Shown here piece after piece: positions 36,570 through 46,216 of a stretch of 64,000 nucleotides of DNA. The DNA comes from Pseudoalteromonas lipolytica (GTDB lineage: Bacteria > Pseudomonadota > Gammaproteobacteria > Enterobacterales > Alteromonadaceae). A model generated the notes under the pieces. That model did not search any database, was not told where the DNA came from, and saw only the letters and a list, made by a program, of their open reading frames with translations. The stretch is taken from positions 83,757 to 147,756 of the forward strand of contig NZ_FPAZ01000013.1 of NCBI RefSeq assembly GCF_900116435.1. The letters are read 5' to 3'. How positions within the stretch are numbered: position 1 is the first letter of the stretch; every line of letters begins with the position of its first letter. A program made the position numbers and the translations under genes.

Positions 36570-37979
36570 ATGATGAATTGGCAATGTAGGCCAAGTTTAG
36601 TTGCCTTAAGTGTGGTTTTGCTAAGTGCATGCGCAAGCCAGCCAACGAATAGTGAACGAGTACCAGAACTTGAAGCTATACCAAACGCTTGGCAACAACT
36701 AGACAGTGCTTCAAAAGTATTAGCTGTGAAGGGTAATTGGTTACAGCAGTTACAAGATCCACAGGTGCTGAGCTTAGTTGAACAGGCTTTAGCGAATAAT
36801 CAGGGGATTTTACAAGCGGGTTATGATGTTGCAATTAAAGAGCAACAACTCGTTGCTGCGGGTGCGGCTTTGTGGCCAAGCTTAGACTTATCAACACGAA
36901 CTAGCCGCAGTAAAGATAACCGACCGGTAAATTATAATAATGCAAGTTCAGCATCACTTGAGCTCGGATACGAAGTTGATCTATGGGGTAAGTTGTCGGC
37001 GTCAGAGCGCCAAGCTAACTTAGAATACTTAGCAGAAAAAGCGTCGTTTGAGCAAGCTAAGCAGCAGTTAGTTGCTGATGTTGTTTCGGGTTGGTTTAAT
37101 GTGATCAGCAATCATAAATTGCTCGAACTTTATAAGCAGCGCGAACAAAATGCAGAACAAAACTTATCAATCATTGAATCTGGTTACCGCCAAGGTCTAA
37201 ACGAAGCACTGGATGTTTACCTTGCTCGCAATGAGCTAAATACAGAGCGTTCAAACATTGCAGAGCAGCAAGCTACGTTAACAAAATCAATTCGTGATTT
37301 AGAGCGTTTAACAGGGCAATACCCCAGAGGAGCGCTTACGGTTAGCGCAGACTTACCTTTACTTGATAATGCCATACCGCTTGGTTTGCCGTCTGAGCTT
37401 ATTACCCGTAAACCTGATTTAATGGCCAGTTGGTATCAATTACTCAGCACCGATGCCGGTCTTGCATATGCGCACAAACAACGTTTTCCAAGCTTGAACT
37501 TATCAGCCTCAATCAGTGATAGCACTGATCGAATGAGTGATTTATTTTCGCCTTCAAGCCTTGCCTGGTCTTTACTTGGCAGCATTTCGATGCCGTTATT
37601 TGAAGGCGGACGTTTAAAAGCGAACGAAGAGCAAGCTAGGCTCAATGTTAAACGCCAAGAACAAGTTTACTTAGCGACTCTTTATGATGCATTTAACGAT
37701 GTTGAAACAGCAATAAGCCAAGAGCAAGCGCTAAAAGTGCGTTACGAAAAAACACTTGAAGCACAAAAAAATGCCATCGCGGCAGAGCAACTTGCTTTTG
37801 AGCAATATCAAAGTGGTTTGGTAACGTACACCACGGTTCTGGATGCACAAGACCGCTCTTTTAACGCACAAAGTTCAGTTATTCAAATTAAAAACCAACT
37901 TATCATCAACAGAATCAACTTACATATTGCCCTCGGGGGTGATTTTAGTGAAGCAAACACCGAAGTAGCAGAGCAATAA
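36570..37979 (+). CDS. outer membrane efflux lipoprotein (TolC/NodT family)
   Basis: 469 residues: a signal peptide with lipobox LLSAC (Cys21), then two repeats of the outer membrane efflux protein fold (about 60-245 and 265-455) with the LELGYEVDLWGKL motif and GRLKANEEQ. It forms the outer channel of a tripartite pump with the next two genes. ATG at 36570 is 2 bp-spaced to the adaptor gene at its other end. Confidence 0.9.
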   Translation: MMNWQCRPSLVALSVVLLSACASQPTNSERVPELEAIPNAWQQLDSASKVLAVKGNWLQQLQDPQVLSLVEQALANNQGILQAGYDVAIKEQQLVAAGAALWPSLDLSTRTSRSKDNRPVNYNNASSASLELGYEVDLWGKLSASERQANLEYLAEKASFEQAKQQLVADVVSGWFNVISNHKLLELYKQREQNAEQNLSIIESGYRQGLNEALDVYLARNELNTERSNIAEQQATLTKSIRDLERLTGQYPRGALTVSADLPLLDNAIPLGLPSELITRKPDLMASWYQLLSTDAGLAYAHKQRFPSLNLSASISDSTDRMSDLFSPSSLAWSLLGSISMPLFEGGRLKANEEQARLNVKRQEQVYLATLYDAFNDVETAISQEQALKVRYEKTLEAQKNAIAAEQLAFEQYQSGLVTYTTVLDAQDRSFNAQSSVIQIKNQLIINRINLHIALGGDFSEANTEVAEQ

Positions 37980-37981
37980 TC

Positions 37982-39280
37982 ATGAAAAGCAAAACTCGTA
38001 AAATATTAATTCCACTCGTAGTGATAATCGTGACGGTACTTTTAGTGATGTTTATAAAAGGGAATCCGCCGCAAGCTAATCGCTTTTCATCACCTCCTAA
38101 AGCAAAAGTGAATGTTGCTGTTGAGAGCCTCACACCGCAAAGCTTTCAAATTATGATCGACAGTTTTGGTACAGTGAAACCGCGCACACAGAGTAAGTTG
38201 GTTGCGCAGGCCTCAGGACAAATCATTAAAATAAGTGAGCAATTCCGTGAAGGGGGCTTTTTTGAAAAAGGCGATGTACTTGTACAGCTTGATGATAGAG
38301 ATCACCGCGCTGAAGTTAAATCAGCGCAAGCCGCACTATTAACCGCTGAACAAAGTTTACTTGAAGAGCAAGCGCGTGGCCGACAAGCAATGACTGATTG
38401 GCAGCGCTTAGGTAAAGGCGAAGAAGCGAGTAGCTTAGTACTTCGCAAACCTCAACTGGCAGCCGCAGAGGCGAGTGTATTATCGGCACAAGCCAACCTT
38501 GAAAAAGCAAAACTTGATTTAGAGCGAACTAAAATAACCGCGCCTTATGCAGGACGAGTGTTAAGCCGTAGTGTTGATTTAGGCCAAGTTGTTAGCAATA
38601 ACATGGAAATAGCCATTATTTATGCTGTAGACAGTGTTGAAATTAGGCTACCTATTAAAAATAAAGACTTACCGTTTATTAATTTGCCGGAGCAATTCCG
38701 CGATGGTGCTAAAAATAGTGCGGGTTCACTTGTTGAGTTCAGCTCAAACCTAGTAGGCAAACAGCATTGGCAAGGCCAAGTGATTCGTACCGAAGGTGCG
38801 ATTGATGAAAGTGCTCAGCAACTTTATGTTGTGGCTCAAATTCACGACCCGTATAAAGCCACAAGCGATAACCAGTACCCCATTAAAATTGGTCAATATA
38901 TTAAAGCGCAGATTAAAGGTAAAACCGTTGAGAATGCTTTAGTTATTCCAAACAGTGCAATTTACCAAGGCAGCTATGTGTACACCGAGGAAAAAGGGGT
39001 TTTACGTCGAAAAGACATTACGCTGGCTTGGCAAAATGCAACTCAGGCAATCGTGGCTGATGGTTTATCGGCTGGAGATAATTTAGTGCTTACACCACTT
39101 GGGCAAGTAAGTTCAGGTACGCAAGTAACGGTAATGGGCAGCGAAGCTTATCAAGCTACGCGCGCCGATACACCGCGACTAAGCCGCGAAGAGCTTGAAA
39201 AAAAAGCAAAAGAGCAAGGCATTACGGTTGAAAAATTGATTGAGCAACGCCGCGCCGCTCGTGAGCAAGGAGCGCAATAA
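37982..39280 (+). CDS. RND efflux periplasmic adaptor (MFP/HlyD family)
   Basis: 432 residues: an N-terminal membrane anchor (about 7-23), a lipoyl domain (KLVAQASGQIIKISEQFREG), an alpha-helical hairpin (about 105-170), then beta-barrel and membrane-proximal domains, and a charged C-terminal coiled tail (SREELEKKAKEQGITVEKLI). It links the inner membrane pump to the outer channel. Its stop overlaps the permease start by one base (TAATG). Confidence 0.92.
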   Translation: MKSKTRKILIPLVVIIVTVLLVMFIKGNPPQANRFSSPPKAKVNVAVESLTPQSFQIMIDSFGTVKPRTQSKLVAQASGQIIKISEQFREGGFFEKGDVLVQLDDRDHRAEVKSAQAALLTAEQSLLEEQARGRQAMTDWQRLGKGEEASSLVLRKPQLAAAEASVLSAQANLEKAKLDLERTKITAPYAGRVLSRSVDLGQVVSNNMEIAIIYAVDSVEIRLPIKNKDLPFINLPEQFRDGAKNSAGSLVEFSSNLVGKQHWQGQVIRTEGAIDESAQQLYVVAQIHDPYKATSDNQYPIKIGQYIKAQIKGKTVENALVIPNSAIYQGSYVYTEEKGVLRRKDITLAWQNATQAIVADGLSAGDNLVLTPLGQVSSGTQVTVMGSEAYQATRADTPRLSREELEKKAKEQGITVEKLIEQRRAAREQGAQ

Positions 39281-42200
39281 TGATAGCTTGGTTCACAAAA
39301 AATCATGTTGCAGCTAACTTATTGCTGATCAGCATTTTATTAGCGGGGTTATTTAGCGTTTCAACGCAAATACCGCTTGAGGTGTTCCCATCATTTGAAT
39401 CTGATCGCATCAGCGTCAGCGTCTCATTACGTGGCTCTACACCTGAAGACGTCGAAAAAGGGGTCACGATCCGAATCGAAGAAGCGGTGCAAGATTTAGA
39501 AGGTGTAAAACGCATAACGAGTCGCTCAGCTGAAGGCTCGGCTTCTGTCACAATTGAAGTCGAAACAGGTTATGACCCGCGAGAGTTATTAGCGGATATA
39601 AAAAGCCGAGTCGATGCGATTAATACCTTTCCGGTTGATGCTGAAAAGCCAATAGTGTCGCTCGCTGAATGGAAACGTGAAGTAATAGCGGTCACTGTTT
39701 CAAGTATTTATGGTGAAAAAGAAACCTTAGAATATGCAGAAACAGTGCGCGATGAATTGTTGCGCCTACCTAGCGTGACTCAGGTTGAGCTAAGTGGGGT
39801 GCGCAATTATGAAATTGCTATTGAGGTAAGCAAAGATACCTTGCGTCAATACGATTTAAGTTTGTCGGATATCTCTTCTGCTATTCGTAATTCAAGTACC
39901 GATGTCTCAGCAGGTAACTTAAAAACAGAAGGGGGCGATGTGCTTATTCGCTCTAAAGGGCAGGCATATCGTAAAGATGAGTTTTCAAAGATTGTAATTA
40001 AGCATCAAGCAGATGGCACGATCATTCGCTTGGGAGACATTGCTAGCATTAAAGACGATTTTGAAGAAACCCCGGTACGCACGCGTTTTAATGGTAAACA
40101 AGCCGCCTTTATTGATGTTTATCGTATTGGCCCACAAAGTGCGATTGAAGTCGCTGATGCCGTGAAAAACTTTATTGTCGCACAGCAAGATAACCTGCCT
40201 GAAGGCTTCGAATTAAGCTACTGGGATGATGACTCAGAAGTGGTAAAAAGTCGTATTGCAACCCTCACCAGTAATGCGATTCAAGGTGGCATTCTGGTGC
40301 TTGCTTTGCTGACACTGTTTTTACGTCCCGCTATCGCATTTTGGGTGTTTATTGGTATACCGGTATCGTTTATGGGGGCATTTTTAGTGATGCCACTATT
40401 TGGTATCACATTAAATGTTATTAGTTTATTTGGCTTTATTTTAGTGCTGGGTATTGTTGTGGATGATGCGATTGTCACCGGCGAGAATGTCTATACCCAC
40501 TTAAAAACAGCCGAAACAGGCGAGCAGGCTGCAATTCGTGGTACACAAGAAGTAGCGACCCCAGTGACATTTGGGGTGTTGACTACGGTGGCAGCATTTT
40601 TACCGCTTGCCTTTATTGAAGGTGCGCGTGGTGCTATTTTCGCGCAAATCCCCGTGGTGGTTATTCCTGTATTACTGTTCTCGTTAATTGAGTCTAAGTT
40701 TGTATTACCGGCACATTTAAAGTATTTAAAGCTGCGCCACGAAAAGGGTGAGCCTACTAAGCTGGAGCGCTTACAACAGCGTTTTGCCGATGGCTTTGAG
40801 CATGCCATTATGAAATATTACCAACCGCTGCTTAATCACGCTCTTAAGAATAAACTGGCAACAGTCAGCTTGTTTGTGGGTATTTTCGTTATTATTTTAA
40901 CGTTAATTACCAGTGGCTGGACAAAGTTTGTGTTCTTCCCGCGCATTCCAAGTGAAACAGTGAGGGCATCAGTAACATTTCCTGCGGGTACACCGTTTGA
41001 AGTCACTAATAAATACGTGATTAAAATGTCTGATAAAGCAAAAGAGCTGCAAGATAAGTACCGTGACGAAGACGGTCAAAGTGTTATTTTAAACATTTTG
41101 GCTACTACAGGTGGCCGTGGTGGCGCGTCTAATTCGGGGAGTGTTCGGTTTGAAATTATGCCAGCAGAAAAACGCGAATCAGACATTGGCTCTCGAGAAC
41201 TTGCGAGTGAATGGCGCGATTTAATTGGTATTATCCCCGGTGCGGAAAGCGTAACCTTTCGTGCTGAATTTGGTCGAACATCGAGCCCTATCGACGTACA
41301 GCTAACAGGCAATTCAATATCGACACTTGAGCAAGTTGCAGAAAAAGTAAAGCAACGTTTGGCAACATACCCAACAGTGTACGAAATTGCCGACAGCATG
41401 TCCGATGGTAAAGAAGAGCTGCAAATTGAGCTAACAGAGCAAGGTTTAGCGCTTGGTTTGAATCGCGTTGATGTGTCGCAGCAAATACGTAACTCGTTTT
41501 TTGGTGCGCAAGTACAGCGCATTCAGCGTGGTCGTGACGATGTACGTGTTATGGTGCGCTTACCCATTGATGAGCGTCGTTCAGTAGCCGATTTAAAAGA
41601 TATTCTTATAAATACACCTAGCGGTGGTACGGTGCCATTGTCGCATGTTGCCACTTTAGTGCCGGGACAAAGCCCGTCATCAATTTACCGTATTGACCGA
41701 TACCGTACGCTTAATGTGACTGCCGATGTTGAAAAGTCAAACACCAACATGACAGTGCTGCAGGCAGACCTAAAATCGTACCTTGATGAACTAATGCAGC
41801 AATTCCCAGGTGCAGACTATTCGCTTGAAGGTGAAGCTAAAGAGCAGCGCGAGTCATTTGGGTCGCTTGCTTGGGGGCTGGTGTTTGTGTTTTTCATTAT
41901 TTATGCGCTGTTGGCAATACCGTTTAAATCGTATATGCAGCCATTGATTGTCATGAGTGTTATCCCCTTTGGCATGATAGGTGCGGTAATGGGGCATTGG
42001 ATCATGGGGATGGAGCTTACCATTATGAGCTTGCTCGGTATGCTGGCCTTGATTGGCGTGGTTGTGAATGACTCACTGGTGCTGGTTGATTTTATCAATA
42101 AAAAGCGCGAGGAGGGCGGTGACCTTCTCGAAACAGTTAAAATGGCGGGAGCATCGCGTTTTCGCCCAGTAATGCTTACCAGTTTAACCACTTTTATTGG

Positions 42201-42360
42201 TTTAATGCCGTTGTTATTTGAAAAAGCCACACAAGCACAATTCTTAATTCCGATGGCGGTAAGCCTTGGGTTTGGGATTATTTTTGCAACCCTTATCACC
42301 TTATTACTTGTTCCGGTTAATTACTTATTGATGGAACGTTTTCAGGGGTGGTTTAAATAG
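39280..42360 (+). CDS. RND family efflux permease
   Basis: 1026 residues, full length for an HAE-type RND transporter: 12 transmembrane helices in two homologous halves with two large periplasmic loops. TM4 carries LGIVVDDAIVTGENVY, whose aspartates relay protons. It exports drugs or other small molecules using the proton gradient; the substrate is unknown. It is the last gene of the operon, followed by a long hairpin terminator. No regulator gene adjoins. Confidence 0.93.
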   Translation: MIAWFTKNHVAANLLLISILLAGLFSVSTQIPLEVFPSFESDRISVSVSLRGSTPEDVEKGVTIRIEEAVQDLEGVKRITSRSAEGSASVTIEVETGYDPRELLADIKSRVDAINTFPVDAEKPIVSLAEWKREVIAVTVSSIYGEKETLEYAETVRDELLRLPSVTQVELSGVRNYEIAIEVSKDTLRQYDLSLSDISSAIRNSSTDVSAGNLKTEGGDVLIRSKGQAYRKDEFSKIVIKHQADGTIIRLGDIASIKDDFEETPVRTRFNGKQAAFIDVYRIGPQSAIEVADAVKNFIVAQQDNLPEGFELSYWDDDSEVVKSRIATLTSNAIQGGILVLALLTLFLRPAIAFWVFIGIPVSFMGAFLVMPLFGITLNVISLFGFILVLGIVVDDAIVTGENVYTHLKTAETGEQAAIRGTQEVATPVTFGVLTTVAAFLPLAFIEGARGAIFAQIPVVVIPVLLFSLIESKFVLPAHLKYLKLRHEKGEPTKLERLQQRFADGFEHAIMKYYQPLLNHALKNKLATVSLFVGIFVIILTLITSGWTKFVFFPRIPSETVRASVTFPAGTPFEVTNKYVIKMSDKAKELQDKYRDEDGQSVILNILATTGGRGGASNSGSVRFEIMPAEKRESDIGSRELASEWRDLIGIIPGAESVTFRAEFGRTSSPIDVQLTGNSISTLEQVAEKVKQRLATYPTVYEIADSMSDGKEELQIELTEQGLALGLNRVDVSQQIRNSFFGAQVQRIQRGRDDVRVMVRLPIDERRSVADLKDILINTPSGGTVPLSHVATLVPGQSPSSIYRIDRYRTLNVTADVEKSNTNMTVLQADLKSYLDELMQQFPGADYSLEGEAKEQRESFGSLAWGLVFVFFIIYALLAIPFKSYMQPLIVMSVIPFGMIGAVMGHWIMGMELTIMSLLGMLALIGVVVNDSLVLVDFINKKREEGGDLLETVKMAGASRFRPVMLTSLTTFIGLMPLLFEKATQAQFLIPMAVSLGFGIIFATLITLLLVPVNYLLMERFQGWFK

Positions 42361-42413
42361 GCTTGAGACTAGGTACTCGTTATTAGATTCTAAATACAAG
42401 TACTCAGTGCTAT

Positions 42414-42471
42414 AACGCGGGGTAAACCTGCTGCTACAGGTAAAAAGGTGGCGGCGGGTTTATTCCGCGTT
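42414..42471 (+). terminator. RND operon terminator
   Basis: Outer arms AACGCGG/CCGCGTT and inner arms TAAACC/GGTTTA joined by wobble pairs, followed by five T residues. Confidence 0.65.
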
Positions 42472-42650
42472 TTTATTCGTAGGTAGATTCGAGCGTAGCC
42501 AAATCAAGTAAGTTAGCAAATTCTAAAGATTAAAGATAAACCGAAGAAGACCTTTAAACGCCAAAAAATTAAATGCCAAATGGTCTAGGTGAGAATTTAT
42601 TCTGCGTGCAAAAAATACAGTTTAGAAAAATATAAAATGAAAGTATTGAT
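42472..42650. other. non-coding stretch between the RND terminator and the heptamer array
   Basis: No ORF, hairpin or promoter I can support. The ygfA gene that usually follows ssrS is absent. Confidence 0.5.
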
Positions 42651-42723
42651 AGCTCGTAGCTCGTAGCTCGTAGCTCGTAGCTCGTAGCTCGTAGCTCGTA
42701 GCTCGTAGCTCGTAGCTCGTAGC
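42651..42723. repeat. heptanucleotide tandem repeat, ten copies of AGCTCGT
   Basis: Ten perfect 7-bp units plus AGC, located 15 bp beyond the 3' end of ssrS. Copy number is probably variable by slippage. It is non-coding: the apparent repeat peptide on the minus strand is an artefact. Confidence 0.95.
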
Positions 42724-42737
42724 ATGAAGTAATGAAG

Positions 42738-42921
42738 GTGTTCCCCAAGTATGCGGTGCCCGGTGTCAGTCCTGAAACCTTGAGGTTTCAGGGCGGGAAT
42801 CTGCGGTCTACCGTAGGCTTCTCGGTACATGCCGAGCTTGCACAATAGTAAACGAACAGAAACCCTAACATAAAATTTATCGGCTCAGGGACTTAACCAA
42901 GCTCCAACACCCTAGGGAACA
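42738..42921 (-). ncRNA. ssrS: 6S RNA
   Basis: About 184 nt, the E. coli length. Read on the minus strand it has the conserved CCCTGAGCCGATA block, GCTCGG-catgta-CCGAGAAGCC, the hairpin CCTGAAACCT/AGGTTTCAGG (42771-42792), and a closing stem in which GTTCCC at the 5' end pairs with GGGAAC near the 3' end. 6S RNA mimics an open promoter and sequesters sigma-70 RNA polymerase in stationary phase. Its position beside ygfB-pepP-ubiH-ubiI is the usual gammaproteobacterial context, but zapA and ygfA are missing here. Confidence 0.9.
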
Positions 42922-42926
42922 TATTC

Positions 42927-42955
42927 AGTATATAAGACAAGTTTCAATCATTAAA
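42927..42955 (-). promoter_or_regulatory. ssrS promoter
   Basis: On the minus strand TTTAAT (42955-42950), a 17-bp spacer and TATACT (42932-42927), with transcription expected 6-7 bases later, at the 5' end of the 6S closing stem. Confidence 0.55.
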
Positions 42956-43115
42956 CCATAGAAACCAAAAAAGCGGATCGTTCGGGTAGTTTTTCCCCAC
43001 CTTTAACGAGGCATTTACTTTTCAGATTGCTTTTTGACCTCAATCATACAATTAATTGGAGTTGCGATTTATCGAGTGGTAGCATGACGTTACTGAGACG
43101 AACAAAGAAAAAGTT

Positions 43116-43679
43116 ATGAGCACGTTACCTGATTACCAGCAAGCGCAATTGCTATTAGAAAAAAATGAAATTTTTGTCGCACCCGCCGAAGCCCATGGCG
43201 TAATAAGTGGCTTACTTGCTTGTGGCATTAATATTGAAGCCGACGAGTATTTAGGCTTATTAAGCGATGTTTTCAATGATGGTTTAGCATTCAATACCGA
43301 TCTAAAAGCGTTTTTTGCCACTATATATACACAGGTTGTGGCGAGTTTTGGTGACGATGAATTTCAGTTCGATTTATTCTTGCCAAGTGATGACGAGACC
43401 CTAGTTGACGTAGCAAACGGCCTAGTGTCTTGGGTATCGGGTTTTATGCTTGGTTTCGGTTTAAAGCAAAAAGACTATGGCAAATTGTCTGCGGACGTAA
43501 AAGAAGTTATTAGCGATTTTAGCGAAATTACTCGCTTGGATACTTTATTCGAAGAAACCGAAGAAGACAGCCAAGCACTACACGAAGTGATCGAGTACGT
43601 GCGCGTTTCTGCCTTATTATGTTTTGCTGAACTCGGTAAAGAGCAAACAGATAAAAGCACTAAAAAGACCCTTCACTAA
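43116..43679 (+). CDS. ygfB: UPF0149 family protein YgfB
   Basis: 187 residues: PAEAHGVISGLLACG near the N-terminus and WVSGFMLGFGLKQKDYGKLS in the middle are the UPF0149 hallmarks. It is an acidic cytoplasmic protein; YgfB-type proteins affect antibiotic tolerance regulation in Pseudomonas, but the general role is unclear. First gene of the ygfB-pepP-ubiH-ubiI operon. Confidence 0.88.
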   Translation: MSTLPDYQQAQLLLEKNEIFVAPAEAHGVISGLLACGINIEADEYLGLLSDVFNDGLAFNTDLKAFFATIYTQVVASFGDDEFQFDLFLPSDDETLVDVANGLVSWVSGFMLGFGLKQKDYGKLSADVKEVISDFSEITRLDTLFEETEEDSQALHEVIEYVRVSALLCFAELGKEQTDKSTKKTLH

Positions 43680-43699
43680 TTAAATTACAGAGGTTTAGC

Positions 43700-45019
43700 A
43701 TGTTGTCTATTGCTATCGATAAAGCTGAATTTAAAGCCCGTCGCGAGCGTTTACTAGCGATGATGGACAAAAATAGCATCGCGATTATTCCTGCGGCTGC
43801 TGAAGTTACACGCAGTCGTGATACCGAATACGCATTTCGCCAAGACAGTGACTTTTTCTACTTAACGGGTTTTAACGAACCCGATGCAGTGTTAGTGCTT
43901 TGCCCATCAAGTGACACGCCAAGTACGCTTATTTGTCGCAATAAAGATAAATTAGCTGAAATTTGGCATGGTCGTCGAATTGGCTTCGAAAAAGCGAAAT
44001 CTGAGTACTTATTCGACGCAACCTGTCCACTTAGTGAACTAGATGAACAATTATTAGATTTGGTGAACGGCCAGCAGATTTTATTTTATGCACAAGGCAC
44101 TTACCCACATTTCGATACGAAAATTTGGGACTTATTAAGCACGCTTCGTGGCGCACCAAAAAAAGGTTACAAAGCGCCTCACACCATTAAAGATATTCGT
44201 GGCCTAGTACACGAAATGCGTTTATTTAAATCTGACGCTGAACTAAACATTATGCGCACTGCTTGTGAAATTAGTGCGCAAGGCCATATTCGTGCGATGC
44301 AATTTGCAAAACCAGGCGCAACTGAATATCAGCTAGAAGCAGAACTGCACCATCACTACGCAATGAATGGTGCTCGCCACCCAGCATATGGCACCATTGT
44401 TGGCAGTGGTGATAACGCCAATATACTGCATTACACACAAAACGACGCCGAACTAAAAGAGGGCGACCTAGTACTGATTGATTCAGGGTGTGAGCTTGAG
44501 GGTTATGCAGCAGACATTACTCGAACATTCCCTGTGAATGGCAAGTTTAGTGAGCCACAAGCCGCGCTTTATAATATTGTACTTGCGGCGCAAGAGGCTG
44601 CATTTAGCCAAGTGAAACCCGGTGGTAGTTTATCTAAAGCCAATGAACTGGCTTCAACGGTATTAACGCAAGGCTTAATTGACTTGGGTATTTTAACGGG
44701 TGAGCTTGATGAGCTAATGGCAAACCAAGCCTGTAAAGCGTTTTATATGCATGGCCTTGGCCATTGGTTAGGCCTTGATGTGCATGATGTAGGCGAATAC
44801 AAGCTTGACGAAAAAGAGCGCGTATTTGAGCCAGGAATGGTCTTAACTATCGAACCCGGTTTATACATCAGCGAAGATGCCAAAGCACCTGCGCAATACA
44901 AAGGTATTGGTATTCGTATAGAAGATAACTTACTTGTCACAAAAGAGGGTCATGAAAACCTGACACTCTCAGTACCTAAAACTATCAGTGACATCGAAGC
45001 AGTGATGCAAGGCAAATAA
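43700..45019 (+). CDS. pepP: Xaa-Pro aminopeptidase
   Basis: 439 residues, M24B family: an N-terminal creatinase-like domain (about 1-170), then the pita-bread catalytic domain with metal ligands in LIDSGCELEGYAADITRTF (two Asp), MHGLGHWLGLDVHD (His), TIEPGLYI (Glu) and GIRIEDNLLV (Glu). It removes the N-terminal residue preceding proline. It lies 20 bp after ygfB. Confidence 0.95.
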   Translation: MLSIAIDKAEFKARRERLLAMMDKNSIAIIPAAAEVTRSRDTEYAFRQDSDFFYLTGFNEPDAVLVLCPSSDTPSTLICRNKDKLAEIWHGRRIGFEKAKSEYLFDATCPLSELDEQLLDLVNGQQILFYAQGTYPHFDTKIWDLLSTLRGAPKKGYKAPHTIKDIRGLVHEMRLFKSDAELNIMRTACEISAQGHIRAMQFAKPGATEYQLEAELHHHYAMNGARHPAYGTIVGSGDNANILHYTQNDAELKEGDLVLIDSGCELEGYAADITRTFPVNGKFSEPQAALYNIVLAAQEAAFSQVKPGGSLSKANELASTVLTQGLIDLGILTGELDELMANQACKAFYMHGLGHWLGLDVHDVGEYKLDEKERVFEPGMVLTIEPGLYISEDAKAPAQYKGIGIRIEDNLLVTKEGHENLTLSVPKTISDIEAVMQGK

Positions 45020-45034
45020 AGGCTAGGAGCAAAC

Positions 45035-46216
45035 GTGGCAGAGCAGTTTGATGTTGTCATTATCGGCGGTGGTTTGGCTGGCGCAAGCTGTGCATTAGGC
45101 CTAATACACAGCAATAAACAGTTATCAATCGCTGTGATTGAAGCAAATGAAGTAAGTGCAAACTATCACCCAAGCTTTGATGATAGAAGTATTGCACTGG
45201 CTCAGCAATCGGTTCAATACTTACAATCCATTAATGCATTTGATTGCCAAGCGCAATTTGCTGCTGCAATTGAAAAAGTAACGGTTTCTGACCGTGGTCA
45301 CTTTGGTAAAACCCACATTGATTGCCATGAATATGCGCAAGATGCACTTGGGTATGTCGTTGAGGTGAATCCATTTGGTCGCAGCTTGCACCAGCAGTTA
45401 ACTCGCACAGATGTGAGCCTGTTTTGTCCTGACACGGTTGCTAAACTTGAGTACCAAGCCGATGCTGCGAACGTTACTTTAAGTTCGGGCGAACAGCTGA
45501 GTGCAAAACTGGTGGTTATAGCCGACGGTGCTAATTCGAGTAGTCGAAAGCTGGCTAATATTGAGTTTAATACGCGCCCTTATCAGCAAGGCGCGATCAT
45601 TGCCAATATTGAAGTGGCGGGTGGTCATCATCATCACGCATTTGAACGCTTTACCGAGCATGGCCCGATGGCGCTTTTGCCCATGAGCAATAACCGTTAC
45701 TCGTTAGTATGGTGCATGGAGCCTGAGCATATAGATGCGCACATGGCGCTTTCAGATGATGCATTTTTAGCTGCCTTGCAAAAGTCGTTTGGCTATCGTG
45801 CCGGCACGTTCAGTAAAGTTGGTATGCGTGCCAGCTACCCGCTGGTGTATGGAAAAGTAGATGCGCTAAGCAGCCATCGCACTGTACTTATAGGTAATGC
45901 TGGTCATGCTATTCATCCCATTGCGGGGCAGGGCTTTAATTTAGGCTTACGTGATGTGCAACTACTTTGTGATATGGCGCACCGCAGCGATTTAGGTGAT
46001 TACGCTTTTACCCGCTACTATAGCCAAGTGCGTAGTCAAGATATTGCCACGGTTATGACTTTAACTGACAGCTTGGTGCGGTTATTTTCAAATTCATCGC
46101 GAATGCTTGCGCTTGGTCGTAGCATTGGTCTTTTCTCAATGGATTTATTCTCCTCGTTAAAAACCCCGTTAGCCAAACAGTTAATGGGTCAAGTTAAGCA
46201 AGGTAAACGGATATGA
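45035..46216 (+). CDS. ubiH: 2-octaprenyl-6-methoxyphenol hydroxylase UbiH
   Basis: 393-residue flavoprotein monooxygenase: FAD-binding IIGGGLAGAS at the N-terminus, SFDDRSIAL, VVIADGANSSSR (the DG motif), FERFTEHGPMALLPMS and VLIGNAGHAIHPIAGQGFNLGLRD. It hydroxylates the ubiquinone ring at C6 in the aerobic pathway. The start is GTG at 45035 after AGGAGC. Its stop overlaps the ubiI start. Confidence 0.94.
   Translation: MAEQFDVVIIGGGLAGASCALGLIHSNKQLSIAVIEANEVSANYHPSFDDRSIALAQQSVQYLQSINAFDCQAQFAAAIEKVTVSDRGHFGKTHIDCHEYAQDALGYVVEVNPFGRSLHQQLTRTDVSLFCPDTVAKLEYQADAANVTLSSGEQLSAKLVVIADGANSSSRKLANIEFNTRPYQQGAIIANIEVAGGHHHHAFERFTEHGPMALLPMSNNRYSLVWCMEPEHIDAHMALSDDAFLAALQKSFGYRAGTFSKVGMRASYPLVYGKVDALSSHRTVLIGNAGHAIHPIAGQGFNLGLRDVQLLCDMAHRSDLGDYAFTRYYSQVRSQDIATVMTLTDSLVRLFSNSSRMLALGRSIGLFSMDLFSSLKTPLAKQLMGQVKQGKRI

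Noticed and set aside
42651..42723. Tandem array as a CRISPR
   Set aside because: The units are contiguous 7-mers without spacers, and no cas genes are present.
42597..42845. Minus-strand ORF with repeated ATSYELR peptide
   Set aside because: It is produced by the heptamer array (three units make 21 bases) and it overlaps 6S RNA; not a real protein.
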